Origin: an uncultured Clostridia bacterium
GTDB lineage: Bacteria; Bacillota; Clostridia; UBA1381
DNA: 22,708 nt
Reading direction: 5' to 3'
Assembly: GCA_934486495.1 (NCBI GenBank)
Contig: CAKSPW010000038.1
Coordinates: forward strand, 1-22,708
The translations under genes were made by a program, and so were the position numbers. Positions 1 to 8,978 of this stretch are shown here, piece by piece. The notes under the pieces were generated by a model. It saw only the letters and a program-made list of their open reading frames with translations. It had not been told where the DNA came from and made no database searches. Numbering within the stretch: the first letter of the stretch is position 1; each line of letters begins with the position of its first letter.

Positions 1-232
1 CAACAACACTGTCAATCCATTTAAAATCATAAACTCCCTTTTCCTTTTCAGTTCTTGCCCATCCGCTTTGAATACGTACCCACTTTACTCCGATGTCAGC
101 CAATTTATCATAGGCATTTTCGGGATTAAATATATCCCTGTCAAGCTTTTCAAATCCGATACCTATGCGTGATCTTTTGATTTCAGATGCTTTTTTTGTT
201 TTTACTTTACCGATTTTAATAAGTCTTTCCAT
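1..232 (-). CDS. N-terminal part of a cytoplasmic TIM-barrel glycosidase (3' end outside window)
   Basis: An open frame starts at the ATG at 232 and runs without a stop to the left edge, giving 77 visible residues. The start has a good ribosome binding site (AGAGGCG, about 7 nt upstream). The protein starts MERLIKIGKVKTKKASEIK, with no signal peptide. It then shows IGIGFEKLDRDIF (strand 1 and following loop), a helix around NAYDKLADIG, and KWVRIQSGWARTEKEKGVYDF (strand 2). This is the usual opening of clan GH-A-type (beta/alpha)8 glycosidases such as GH39-like enzymes, where the first strand is followed by a fixed 'GVKWVR' strand. The catalytic residues would lie beyond the edge and cannot be checked. 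It begins 21 nt after the GH16 stop, so it belongs to the same operon and probably trims imported oligosaccharides. The coding call is firm. The family call is by resemblance only. Confidence 0.72.
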   Translation of the reverse strand, partial: MERLIKIGKVKTKKASEIKRSRIGIGFEKLDRDIFNPENAYDKLADIGVKWVRIQSGWARTEKEKGVYDFKWIDSVV

Positions 233-253
233 AATTTCGCCTCTATTTGTATA

Positions 254-1069
254 TTATTTTTTATCAAACACTCTCACAAAGTCAACAATAAATGCGTCGT
301 CCACATATTCCCCCTCAACCTTATTCGGTTTTGATGAACGATAGCCAACCACCTCTGTCGTCAGCAATATAAACTGAGGAACGAGCGATACATGCTCATT
401 TGTTCTCGACACCTCTTTACCGTCGCAATAAAAAACATAACCGTCCGGCTGCCAATTCATACCGAAATAGTGCCATCCGTCCTCTGTTTCTTCCAAATCA
501 TATTTAACTCTTCCCTCTTGTTTGAACTGCTTGCCGTAACCGCCCATTATGTTTCCCGTTGTAGCTTCACCCGATTTAAAACATTCCATAATATCAGATT
601 CAATGCCACACCATTCCGGCTCAAATCTTGTTCCGATTGACGGAGACTGAGTCCAAAACGCACTCCACATATTTTCCGGATCCTTTTGAAATTTACATCT
701 GCACTCATAATATCCGAAACGATGCACAAACTTTGGCTTTTCCAAAAGACCGAGAGGCCAAATTTCATCTTGCCCCCACGGATTATCCGTATTGCTTTTC
801 GGAATATCAAACGAATTTGAACCCGTTTGCAGCTGAGGTGAAACATAACATCCGTTTTTTTCGGTCCTGTGCAATTCTATATGACTTTTTCCGTCAAGCA
901 CAACACCGGCGTCAGTGTATGCCTCAAAGGGCTTACCCCAAAAATTAAGTCTGAAATCCCACTTTGTTCTATCAAGCTCCGTTCCGTCAAACTCATCCGA
1001 CCAAACCAACTGCCAATCGCCCTCCGGCAAATAGCTCGGCTCATGGTCCTTTACATCAAACCTTTTCAT
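254..1069 (-). CDS. GH16-family beta-glycanase without signal peptide
   Basis: This 271-residue protein has the GH16 jelly-roll pattern. WQLVWSDEFDGTELDRTKW lies at about 19-37 (the N-terminal 'W.DEF.g..ld...W' signature). The catalytic motif ESDIME lies at 157-162 and fits the ExDxxE beta-bulge form, with E157 as predicted nucleophile, D159 as helper and E162 as acid/base. W156-region tryptophans, WSAFWTQSPSIG (135-146) and WHYFGMNWQPDGYVFYCDG are further family-typical strands. GH16 enzymes cleave beta-1,3, beta-1,4 or mixed-linkage glucans, or galactans such as agar; the sequence does not decide between them. There is no signal peptide or anchor, which is unusual for an endo-acting GH16 and suggests action on imported oligosaccharides. 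The start lies 22 nt after the GH1 stop and has only a weak ribosome binding site (AGGGA directly before ATG), so translational coupling is likely. Confidence 0.86.
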   Translation of the reverse strand: MKRFDVKDHEPSYLPEGDWQLVWSDEFDGTELDRTKWDFRLNFWGKPFEAYTDAGVVLDGKSHIELHRTEKNGCYVSPQLQTGSNSFDIPKSNTDNPWGQDEIWPLGLLEKPKFVHRFGYYECRCKFQKDPENMWSAFWTQSPSIGTRFEPEWCGIESDIMECFKSGEATTGNIMGGYGKQFKQEGRVKYDLEETEDGWHYFGMNWQPDGYVFYCDGKEVSRTNEHVSLVPQFILLTTEVVGYRSSKPNKVEGEYVDDAFIVDFVRVFDKK

Positions 1070-1091
1070 TCCCTAAAACCTAACCTTTCAT

Positions 1092-2456
1092 TTATAAAAT
1101 ATTACCATTCGTTTCAATAACCTTCGAATACCAATAACCGCTGTCTTTAACAATACGATTTTGGTTTTCATAATCCACATATACTATACCAAATCTCTCG
1201 TTATATCCCTCTGCCCATTCAAAATTATCCATAAACGACCATACGAAATATCCTCTGATATCCGCTCCCTCATCTATAGCCTCCTCAAGCTTTTTGAGAT
1301 ACCTGTTAAGATAATCGATTCTGTTCGGATCGTGAACCTTTCCGTCAAGCGAAACAGCGTCATGGCAAGCCATACCGTTCTCGCTGACATAAATCGGCAT
1401 ATTGTATTTTTCATATAAAAACTTTGCTGTCCATTTAATAGCCTCAGGCGTAACTCTCCAGCCGCAAGTAGTTTTTGCAAATCCGGGTGCATATGGCGTC
1501 ATAATTGCGGTGCCGCCGGGTTGTGATGTTACTTTTTGCCCTTCATACAAATTAAAGCATATGTAATCAATAGGACTGCTTATAATATCAAAGTCATTTT
1601 CACATTCGTCGGAAATAAACATTTTGTACTTATCATTAATATCCTTCGGATACCTGCCGTTTATAATAGGCTCAAGCCACCATGATGATTTAAAAACCCA
1701 TCTTTGAGGATTGCTGTCCAATCCGAAAAACATTTTTCTTGCCGCCTCAATATCAGCCTTGTTTTCCTCATCTTCGGGATAGAAATTATCAAAATTAAGT
1801 GAAATTCCGACTTTTATATCATCTGCTCCGTATTTTCTTATTGCTCTTACCGCCTTACCGTGCGCAAGCAATAAATTGTGCGCAGCCGTAAGTACCTCGC
1901 TGTATGACAGCTTAAGCCCCGGAGCATGCACACCTGCCTGATACCCGCAGCCGATTACGCAAGCCGGCTCATTAATCGTTATGATTTTCTTAACTCTGTC
2001 TCCGAAATTCTCTGCAATCACTCGCATATATTCGCCAAAATAGTCGGCAATATCCCGATTAAGCCAGCCACCCTTGTAATACAGCTCAAGCGGCAAATCC
2101 CAATGATATGCTGTAAGAACAGGCTCAATATCATTTTTTATAAGCTCATCTATCAGTTCGTTATAAAACCGTATTCCATCATAATTAATTTCTCCGCTGC
2201 CTTTGGGCATAATTCTCGGCCATGATACCGAAAAGCGATATGCTTTCATACCAAGCTTCTTCATAAGAGCAACGTCCTCTTTAAAACGATGATAGTGGTC
2301 ACAGGCTATATCACCGTTTTCTCCGTTATAAATTGCTCCGTCTTTTTTACAATACATATCCCAGATTGACAAGCCTTTTCCCCCTTCATCTTTCGCTCCC
2401 TCAATCTGATATGCTGCCGTTGCCGTTCCCCATAAAAACTTATCAGGAAAACTCAT
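1092..2456 (-). CDS. GH1 beta-glucosidase / 6-phospho-beta-glucosidase family enzyme
   Basis: This 454-residue protein is a full-length GH1 enzyme. The N-terminal signature FPDKFLWGTATAAYQIEGA is at 3-21. The acid/base lies in ITINEPA (E163) and the nucleophile in IYVSENGMA (E359). The aglycone-side WSFMDNFEWAEGY segment is at 406-418, with E413 and W414 being the residues that bind the O4/O6 hydroxyls in glucosidases. A glutamate followed by tryptophan there fits plain beta-glucosidases rather than the 6-phospho branch, which usually has serine and lysine nearby. No signal peptide is present, so it is cytoplasmic, as expected for hydrolysis of imported cellobiose- or laminaribiose-like products. 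The ribosome binding site (AGGGGAAGGA) is strong. It lies 39 nt after the regulator gene and 22 nt before the GH16 gene, inside the operon. Confidence 0.94.
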   Translation of the reverse strand: MSFPDKFLWGTATAAYQIEGAKDEGGKGLSIWDMYCKKDGAIYNGENGDIACDHYHRFKEDVALMKKLGMKAYRFSVSWPRIMPKGSGEINYDGIRFYNELIDELIKNDIEPVLTAYHWDLPLELYYKGGWLNRDIADYFGEYMRVIAENFGDRVKKIITINEPACVIGCGYQAGVHAPGLKLSYSEVLTAAHNLLLAHGKAVRAIRKYGADDIKVGISLNFDNFYPEDEENKADIEAARKMFFGLDSNPQRWVFKSSWWLEPIINGRYPKDINDKYKMFISDECENDFDIISSPIDYICFNLYEGQKVTSQPGGTAIMTPYAPGFAKTTCGWRVTPEAIKWTAKFLYEKYNMPIYVSENGMACHDAVSLDGKVHDPNRIDYLNRYLKKLEEAIDEGADIRGYFVWSFMDNFEWAEGYNERFGIVYVDYENQNRIVKDSGYWYSKVIETNGNIL

Positions 2457-2495
2457 ATATCCTTCCCCTCTTTCGCATTCTTTTACAACCGTACA

Positions 2496-4664
2496 TTAAA
2501 TATCTATTTTATGATCCGTCGTCATGCCGCCGTCCGAAAGCCTTGACTGACGCCATTTTGCCGGTGAAACACCGGTGTGTTTTTTAAAGAATTTATAAAA
2601 AGTATCATAGCTTTGAAAACCGCATTCACCGGCTATGCTTTTTACCTCCGATGTCGATTTGCTTAAAAGCTCCTTTGCACGATTCAATCTATGCGCTTCT
2701 ACATATTCGGTAAAAGTTTTTCCCGTTCCTGCCTTTACCATCTTGTTAACTGTTTTTCCGGTAATTCCGAACTCTGCCTCCGCATCGGGAATACCAAAAT
2801 TCATTTTCATAAAGTTTTTATCCACAAACTCAAGTATTCTTTGATACTCATCATTTTGCGCATTTCTTGAGCCTATAAAATCACAAATTGCGTCAATATC
2901 GTCTGCTATTGAAAATGCAAGGTCGGTAATTTTTGCGTTAACGTCATATTTTGTAAGCTCTACTTTATAATTAACATTTAGCGCTGCCTCGGATAAAACT
3001 CCTTTCTGACTGAAAAACAGTTTTTCTATTTCTCCGTTGTCCGTTTGTTCATTTACCATTATATTGTACCATTGTTCATATATAATTTTTTTTGCTTCAA
3101 ACGGCTGATTTGCCATAATCAATTCGTACAGCTTTGTGCTTTTCGCCATTCCGATTGCGGCATTTATTTTTTCTCTGCTCGCCTCACCCAAAACAAATGC
3201 TCCGTTATAGTCAACAATACGGTAATAATTTTTAAGCTTTGAATACATCATATAGAAATCTTCTATTTTCTCGCACGGTATGCCAACGAGCGCCGTTATG
3301 TTTACCCCATTCTTTTTTGTGGAAAATATCATATTGTCAAGATGTGTTCTGAAGCCGCGCATATCAAAGCTGTCAGAGTAATCAAATATTACCACAAATT
3401 CATTTTTTCTCGGCGAAAGAACTATATTCCATTCTATATCAAACTTTTCCATGAGCAGACACAGAATATTTTCCGTCAAAGCTTCTCCGTGAAATACAGT
3501 CATAAAAAACGGCTCGTGAAAATTTGTATACCGTCTTTTGATAAACGCTGCGTCCTCGCTGTCAAGCGGCTTTAAAAACAATGTCAGCAAGAATGATTTT
3601 TCATAGCTCGTCTTGTTCTTTTGCAGCTCGTTTATTTTTTCGTACATCAGCTTTTCGCTTCCGATTTCTCCGTCCCCGACGATATTCGATACCAACCGAA
3701 GCATATTTCTCACAGGACGTCTTGCATAAAGCTCTATAAATATCTGAAGTATGATTGCCGCTATAAGAAGAACCGCAATGTAAATACATATAAACAGTCT
3801 AAATCCTCTTGTAGACTTAACAAAATAATCGTCCGATACCGTAACGCATATTTTAAGACCGACATTTTTGCAAATTGCTATAAGCTTATCATCGTCTTTT
3901 CCGCTGCCTTTTGACGACTTATATATGGCTTCATCATTTATTTCGATGCTGCTGAGCATCTCACGAAAATCAATACCTCCGACCTTTCCGAAAAGATTAT
4001 CAATTGTATATATCTCGAATATGATTGTCTCCGGCGGTTTTCTTATATTACTGTCTACCGGGTGGAAAATAAGAAGCGACGGTTTTTTCTCCCCATCTAT
4101 TTCAAGATTTTCCGCATATTTAACCCTTATTGACAATTCCGGGCTGAAAACCGCATTCCTGAACTCATTGTAATCCATATTGTCGTAATTGAAATACGCC
4201 GAAAAATAAGGTTCGATATTGTCAAACGTGTCATTTTTGTTTATTGCAATATTATTGTTTTTGAAGATAATATACACGTTGTCATTAGAGTGCATCATAT
4301 TTGCTCTCCCTCTGAAATCAGCCGAAAAATCACGCAATGTACTGTATTTATTAAGAGTATCTACTGCACCTGTATTCTTTATGATACTGTAACGGGCATC
4401 GGTTCTGAGTTCATTCTTGATTTCATCGCACATTATTATTTCGTTATCAATCGTATCCGCAATTCTCTTTATGTCCTCCGTTACTTCACTGTACACAAGA
4501 GTTTTAATGGAATCGTATGAAATTTTATAAAGAGGTATCGCAAACAAAAGCAATATGATAAACAATAATACGCATATCATTGTTTTTTTTGCTTTTCCGC
4601 TTATATTGCTCAGGTTCTTCACATATTCTTTTATACTTCTCTTATATCTTTTCATAAAAGTCAC
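2496..4664 (-). CDS. Membrane-bound AraC-family sensor/regulator
   Basis: This 722-residue protein combines an external sensor with a DNA-binding end. A first transmembrane helix is at about 28-48. An extracellular region follows at about 49-288 (Cache-type by position and length, not proven by motif), and a second helix is at about 289-312. A short linker leads to a cytoplasmic region around 380-485 that resembles the degenerate GGDEF-like part found in such regulators (ITALVGIPCEKIEDFYMMYS). The C-terminus (about 608-706) is an AraC/XylS double helix-turn-helix: HRLNRAKELL, VKSIAGECGFQSYDTFYKFF and KKHTGVSPAKWR. The GTG at 4664 is chosen because GGGAG sits 6 nt upstream; the ATG three codons later is 15 nt away. 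It follows the SLH gene by only 17 nt. Regulators of this build commonly control adjacent LplABC-type sugar operons, so local control is a reasonable inference. The ligand is unknown. Confidence 0.9.
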   Translation of the reverse strand: MTFMKRYKRSIKEYVKNLSNISGKAKKTMICVLLFIILLLFAIPLYKISYDSIKTLVYSEVTEDIKRIADTIDNEIIMCDEIKNELRTDARYSIIKNTGAVDTLNKYSTLRDFSADFRGRANMMHSNDNVYIIFKNNNIAINKNDTFDNIEPYFSAYFNYDNMDYNEFRNAVFSPELSIRVKYAENLEIDGEKKPSLLIFHPVDSNIRKPPETIIFEIYTIDNLFGKVGGIDFREMLSSIEINDEAIYKSSKGSGKDDDKLIAICKNVGLKICVTVSDDYFVKSTRGFRLFICIYIAVLLIAAIILQIFIELYARRPVRNMLRLVSNIVGDGEIGSEKLMYEKINELQKNKTSYEKSFLLTLFLKPLDSEDAAFIKRRYTNFHEPFFMTVFHGEALTENILCLLMEKFDIEWNIVLSPRKNEFVVIFDYSDSFDMRGFRTHLDNMIFSTKKNGVNITALVGIPCEKIEDFYMMYSKLKNYYRIVDYNGAFVLGEASREKINAAIGMAKSTKLYELIMANQPFEAKKIIYEQWYNIMVNEQTDNGEIEKLFFSQKGVLSEAALNVNYKVELTKYDVNAKITDLAFSIADDIDAICDFIGSRNAQNDEYQRILEFVDKNFMKMNFGIPDAEAEFGITGKTVNKMVKAGTGKTFTEYVEAHRLNRAKELLSKSTSEVKSIAGECGFQSYDTFYKFFKKHTGVSPAKWRQSRLSDGGMTTDHKIDI

Positions 4665-4681
4665 ACAATTCTCCCGTTTTA

Positions 4682-7600
4682 TTATTTATATATAATTACA
4701 GCAATAAGCCAGCCCGAACGCACATGAACAAAAGCACGTGACGTACCTTCCTCGCTGCGGCAATCGTCAAACGCATTAGCTTCGTATAAGTCGCCCATAT
4801 ATACTTTGTTTTTAATCCTGCTGCTGTCAACGATAATATATCTTGTCGATGCACTTTCATTGCTGTTTATCTGATATGTATCGTTTGTAATACCGGGTTC
4901 CGGTCCGATTTGCAATAAGCTGTTTACTCCCGAAGAATACGGCGCAAGATACAAATTGTTGACATATCCGAATGTGTATCGCAATCCGCTTGTAGCTGAT
5001 GATATATTTGATGTATAATCGTTTGCATTACTGCCATGCTCCCACATAACTTTGTCTTCACTGTAATCATACACCTGTTCATACGCACCCGCATATCCTC
5101 TTATATCGGTTGCAAACCTAAATATATCGCCTTCTTCAAGCTCGACTTTGTAATCCTCCTTTAAAATATATGCCGTAACCTCGTTTCCGCGTCTGTAACC
5201 GTGTACCTCGATTACGCTGTCGCCATCTGCGCTTACACTTTCCTTTACAGATGAAACAACAGTAATTTCAGTTTGGTTTGTAAGAGATGCTCTGTCCGTG
5301 TTCTGTACAAGCATAATGTCCGCATATGGCGTATTATCCGTAAACTTATATAGTCCCATTATATTTTTTTCACCGTTTGAATTGTACCATGTAACATTTC
5401 CGAACGTCTGACAGCCAAACAGCAATTCATCTGTTTCGCTTGCATTCTCAGCAGGCACACGCATATAATATGTTTTGTTTGACACGGGATATTTTCTTTC
5501 AAAAGTTTTCATCTGATAATACCAGGTATACGAACCATTCGGAAGTAATGTATACAGAGTATCGTCATGCTGTCTCTCATCCTTGCTTTGAGCGGCGGTG
5601 GTAATTGACGTAATTTTGCCTTCGGAATTTAACTTATACATTACAAGCTGACGCTGTAATTCTCCGCCTGCCCTTGTACAAAGCAGCTGTTTAACATTAG
5701 CTCTGCTTGTCTTTTTCCCGTCAACGCTTACGTTTTGTGCAAGCTCGGCAAGAATGTGTTTGCGGTCTAAGGTATAAATCTTTACATTCATACTCTCATC
5801 ATCTTCATTCTCATACAACTTGTACAAATAACCTATTGCTCCTATATCCGCTCCGCTTTGCGAATAAGCCGCCACTCTGCCTGCCGCATCAAAAATGAAC
5901 TCTCCGCTTATACCCAACGCCGGGTTATACTCACCGCAAAAATACGGGTCGGCTTTATATTTTTTACCGTTTATCTGTACTTCTTCACCGCCGTTATTTA
6001 TCGCCTCGAGCGTTCCGTTTACAGAATCGGTGCAAAGATATGCTCTTATAACCTCTCCGTCCTGTGATGCGGCAACGCTTATTAAGTCGCCGGCTTCGAG
6101 ATTTGTTTCATTAACCGTTTTACCGTAAGGCAACATCACAAATCCAACATAAAGTTTATCATCGAGATTTATGGAGATCGGTTTTCCGTTTTTGTCATTT
6201 CTGTCGGTATAAATTATTTTTTTGGTTGTGTCTATACTGTTTATTTTATAATTCTCATATGCATCTATAATAATTGTTCTGCACTTAGAATTATATGATA
6301 TACAAGTTATTGTACCGTAATCAATATCAAAAGCCTTTTTGTAATCCGTTGTCACAATACACGAATTACGAATAATTACAACATCGCTTTGAACACTTAT
6401 TCTTTTTTTAGCACCATTTTGTTCCGATTTATATCTGATAGTGCTTCCGTCAAAGTCCTCATATTCGTCCGCATCGATTGTTACAATCTCATTTTTTCTG
6501 TCCTCTGCAAAATACACTATGCTTTTATTATCATCATCGCCGGCACAATAGGCAATAACTCTATATCCGAGCCACTGTGCAATAGTCGGAATATCTGTTT
6601 TGTAGATTACATTGTCTATCTCTACATAGTCCTGTCCCGATGTACGTGTACCGTCAAATCCGGCATATGCATTTGCCGTTACCACTCCCTTTACATAATC
6701 AAGATTGAAATAAATCTTTAAGGGTGTATCGTTTTCTTTCTCTGTAATATTTCCTCCGTTTTCAACACGACTTACAGTATTTGTATGAACAAGGTTAAAA
6801 AGAAATACCGTGCAATCACCCACTGTGACATTTCCCGCAGGCTTTACTCCGTCAAGCAAATCCAGCTCACGAGCCTTGTTAATGTAATAATTGTCATACG
6901 AGCTGTCGCTCCATGTATACCCTAAGGCTCTCATTCCTGCAAGCACCATATCTTTCGCATCCATCACCTCATCGGGCCGGAAAGTACCGTCTTGATATCC
7001 GCTCATTATATTATATGCGGCAATTGAAGATATTGCTTTTCCCTTTTCCGTTGACGGCTCAACATCACCAAAAGCGCTGTTATTTTCAATAAACGGCAGC
7101 TTTACGGTACGTGAAAGATACAATGCAAAATCTCCGCGTGTTAAACTATTCCCTATTAGCTGTGCAAAATCAATGTCCTGCGGCATGATTTTTAAATACT
7201 GCAAAATACCGTATGCATTCATTGAACTCCGATTAATATTTCCGGTTTGCCCGACCTCTGTTTGCTGAGATTGATTTTCGGAATTCGGAACTTCCATATA
7301 CGTCTGCGCACCGTATAAAAGCTTTACCGCCTCTGCACGGGTTATATTTTTCATAGGCCGCATAGTATTATCATCATACCCCGAAAGTATTCCCAAAGAG
7401 CTGAGTCTTTTTACAGCCGTCTTTGCGTATTCGGCTACTGTTTCAAAATCCGAAAATTCCACAGCCGATGACGCATCACCGTCATCTATACAGTTTCCGA
7501 GTATCGTTGCCGCATCCTGGCGGGTAATCGGTTCATTGGGTGAAAATTCAGTATCTGATTTTCCGCTGACGATGCCTGCCGAATATGCCGATGCTACATA

Positions 7601-8878
7601 AGTATAATACCAATCATCAGGTTTCACATCTTCAAATGTAACGGTTTTTAATGTGTTTTCCTTTAGATTCAAAACAGAGACTATAATCTTCACAAACTCC
7701 GCACGGGTTATACTTTGCGACGGTTCAAATCTATTATTGCTTCTGCCGGATACTATTCCTTTTTTTGCGAAATCACTTATTTCATTATAAGCCCAGTCAT
7801 ATCCGTCTAAATCGTCAAATATCTTATTTTCAGTTTTTTGAGTCGGTGCTTCGTTACCGCTTGTTGCTTTAAACGGTGTTCCGCCCGTGCTGCCGCTTCC
7901 GCCCGATTGAGCGGCATTGTCATTTTTTGATGCCTTTGCAAGCGCATTGTGCAATTCTTCAATAGATGAATATGTCTTATTTGCAACGCTCCTGCAAGCA
8001 GATGATGATAAAATGCTTTTAGGGAAATCGGTATACAATGCCGAAATGATTGACGATATATCGCCTGCACCGGTCGGATTTTCCGTTACCGAAAGCGTAA
8101 ACGCTTCATACATCTTATCACTAAACTCTTTTAAAGTGCTGTATTTCTGATTTGACAGTCTTTTAACAACAGATTTTTTTACCTTATCCGTTATATACTC
8201 CGACTCGTACACAGACTTCATAGGCTCTTTTGAAAGTACATCAAGAGAATCCTCCACCTCTGATATATCCGATATAATATTATCTGAAAATGCCGATATT
8301 ATCATTGCCTGACGATATGTATTTACGCATTTTTCCTTATCATTTACATCAAACGGAGCTTCTGCACCGATAATTCCTGATGGCTGACCGAGTGTAACCT
8401 TCGAATCATAATCACTGCTAAACTCAAGCGCCGTTTTGTTTTCAGATATATACTGTTCGATATTTCCGTTTTTCGCAGCATCATTCAGTCCCTCAATTGC
8501 GGATATGTAATCCTCTGCCGTACTGTACGGAAATGATTTTGATACCGTATTTTTACCGTTTTGACTTATTGCCAAGGTATATTCTCCGGTCGCATAGTTT
8601 TTCATATTAATTACAAACTCAAATGTACCGTCACTTTTTACCTCAAACTGATTTGCATAAATCAAAGCGCCGGAAACCATATTTTCTGCATCCCGATAAG
8701 TATTTCCCTTGTTAAATACCGCTGCGGTAATTATACCGTTTTTAATATCGGTTTGTCCGCTGACCGTTGCACGTCCGCTCGTATCAAAAACTCCGATTTG
8801 AATATCTGACGCATATGCAGCCGATGAAAAAATCATTAAAACACATATTGTCGCTAATATTAATCTTAACTTTGTCAT
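4682..8878 (-). CDS. Large SLH-anchored surface protein with uncharacterised C-terminus
   Basis: This 1398-residue protein has a signal peptide (cleavage likely after AYA, residue 23). An N-terminal beta-rich region lies at 24-120, a helical region at about 120-315 and a Ser/Gly/Thr-rich linker at about 318-352. Three canonical SLH modules follow: 354-405 (SITRAEF), 415-465 (ITRQDA) and 475-524 (ITRAEAV). A second, degraded set of three spans about 555-701, with LTRGD, MDAKD and VTVGD in place of the ITRAE motif. SLH triads bind pyruvylated secondary cell-wall polymer, so the protein is probably held on the cell surface. Residues 702-1398 form a long beta-rich region with no catalytic motif I recognise. 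It may be a glycan-binding or scaffold protein. The ATG has AAAGGA about 8 nt upstream. It is followed after 17 nt by the sensor-regulator gene. Confidence 0.88.
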   Translation of the reverse strand: MTKLRLILATICVLMIFSSAAYASDIQIGVFDTSGRATVSGQTDIKNGIITAAVFNKGNTYRDAENMVSGALIYANQFEVKSDGTFEFVINMKNYATGEYTLAISQNGKNTVSKSFPYSTAEDYISAIEGLNDAAKNGNIEQYISENKTALEFSSDYDSKVTLGQPSGIIGAEAPFDVNDKEKCVNTYRQAMIISAFSDNIISDISEVEDSLDVLSKEPMKSVYESEYITDKVKKSVVKRLSNQKYSTLKEFSDKMYEAFTLSVTENPTGAGDISSIISALYTDFPKSILSSSACRSVANKTYSSIEELHNALAKASKNDNAAQSGGSGSTGGTPFKATSGNEAPTQKTENKIFDDLDGYDWAYNEISDFAKKGIVSGRSNNRFEPSQSITRAEFVKIIVSVLNLKENTLKTVTFEDVKPDDWYYTYVASAYSAGIVSGKSDTEFSPNEPITRQDAATILGNCIDDGDASSAVEFSDFETVAEYAKTAVKRLSSLGILSGYDDNTMRPMKNITRAEAVKLLYGAQTYMEVPNSENQSQQTEVGQTGNINRSSMNAYGILQYLKIMPQDIDFAQLIGNSLTRGDFALYLSRTVKLPFIENNSAFGDVEPSTEKGKAISSIAAYNIMSGYQDGTFRPDEVMDAKDMVLAGMRALGYTWSDSSYDNYYINKARELDLLDGVKPAGNVTVGDCTVFLFNLVHTNTVSRVENGGNITEKENDTPLKIYFNLDYVKGVVTANAYAGFDGTRTSGQDYVEIDNVIYKTDIPTIAQWLGYRVIAYCAGDDDNKSIVYFAEDRKNEIVTIDADEYEDFDGSTIRYKSEQNGAKKRISVQSDVVIIRNSCIVTTDYKKAFDIDYGTITCISYNSKCRTIIIDAYENYKINSIDTTKKIIYTDRNDKNGKPISINLDDKLYVGFVMLPYGKTVNETNLEAGDLISVAASQDGEVIRAYLCTDSVNGTLEAINNGGEEVQINGKKYKADPYFCGEYNPALGISGEFIFDAAGRVAAYSQSGADIGAIGYLYKLYENEDDESMNVKIYTLDRKHILAELAQNVSVDGKKTSRANVKQLLCTRAGGELQRQLVMYKLNSEGKITSITTAAQSKDERQHDDTLYTLLPNGSYTWYYQMKTFERKYPVSNKTYYMRVPAENASETDELLFGCQTFGNVTWYNSNGEKNIMGLYKFTDNTPYADIMLVQNTDRASLTNQTEITVVSSVKESVSADGDSVIEVHGYRRGNEVTAYILKEDYKVELEEGDIFRFATDIRGYAGAYEQVYDYSEDKVMWEHGSNANDYTSNISSATSGLRYTFGYVNNLYLAPYSSGVNSLLQIGPEPGITNDTYQINSNESASTRYIIVDSSRIKNKVYMGDLYEANAFDDCRSEEGTSRAFVHVRSGWLIAVIIYK

Positions 8879-8900
8879 AGTTCAATCCTTTTTTTCTCAG

Positions 8901-8938
8901 AGGCTGTTTAAAAAGCCAATTGACCTTTTAAACAGCCT
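8901..8938 (-). repeat. 13-bp perfect inverted repeat in the longest intra-operon gap
   Basis: AGGCTGTTTAAAA (8901-8913) and TTTTAAACAGCCT (8926-8938) pair perfectly around a 12-nt loop. The run of T that would make this an intrinsic terminator follows it on the plus strand (8941-8952), where there is no gene. On the minus strand, in the direction of the operon, the hairpin is followed by A-rich sequence that contains the ribosome binding site of the SLH gene. It may therefore be an mRNA-stabilising or processing hairpin, a block to antisense transcription, or a small mobile-element remnant. Confidence 0.75.
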
Positions 8939-8978
8939 TAATTTTTTCTTTTCAGGCGTTCCGGATTTTTAACTTCCC

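Noticed and set aside
8901..8938. Terminal inverted repeats of an insertion sequence
   Set aside because: The arms are only 12 bp apart, there is no transposase nearby and no visible target duplication, so a mobile element is not supported from one copy.
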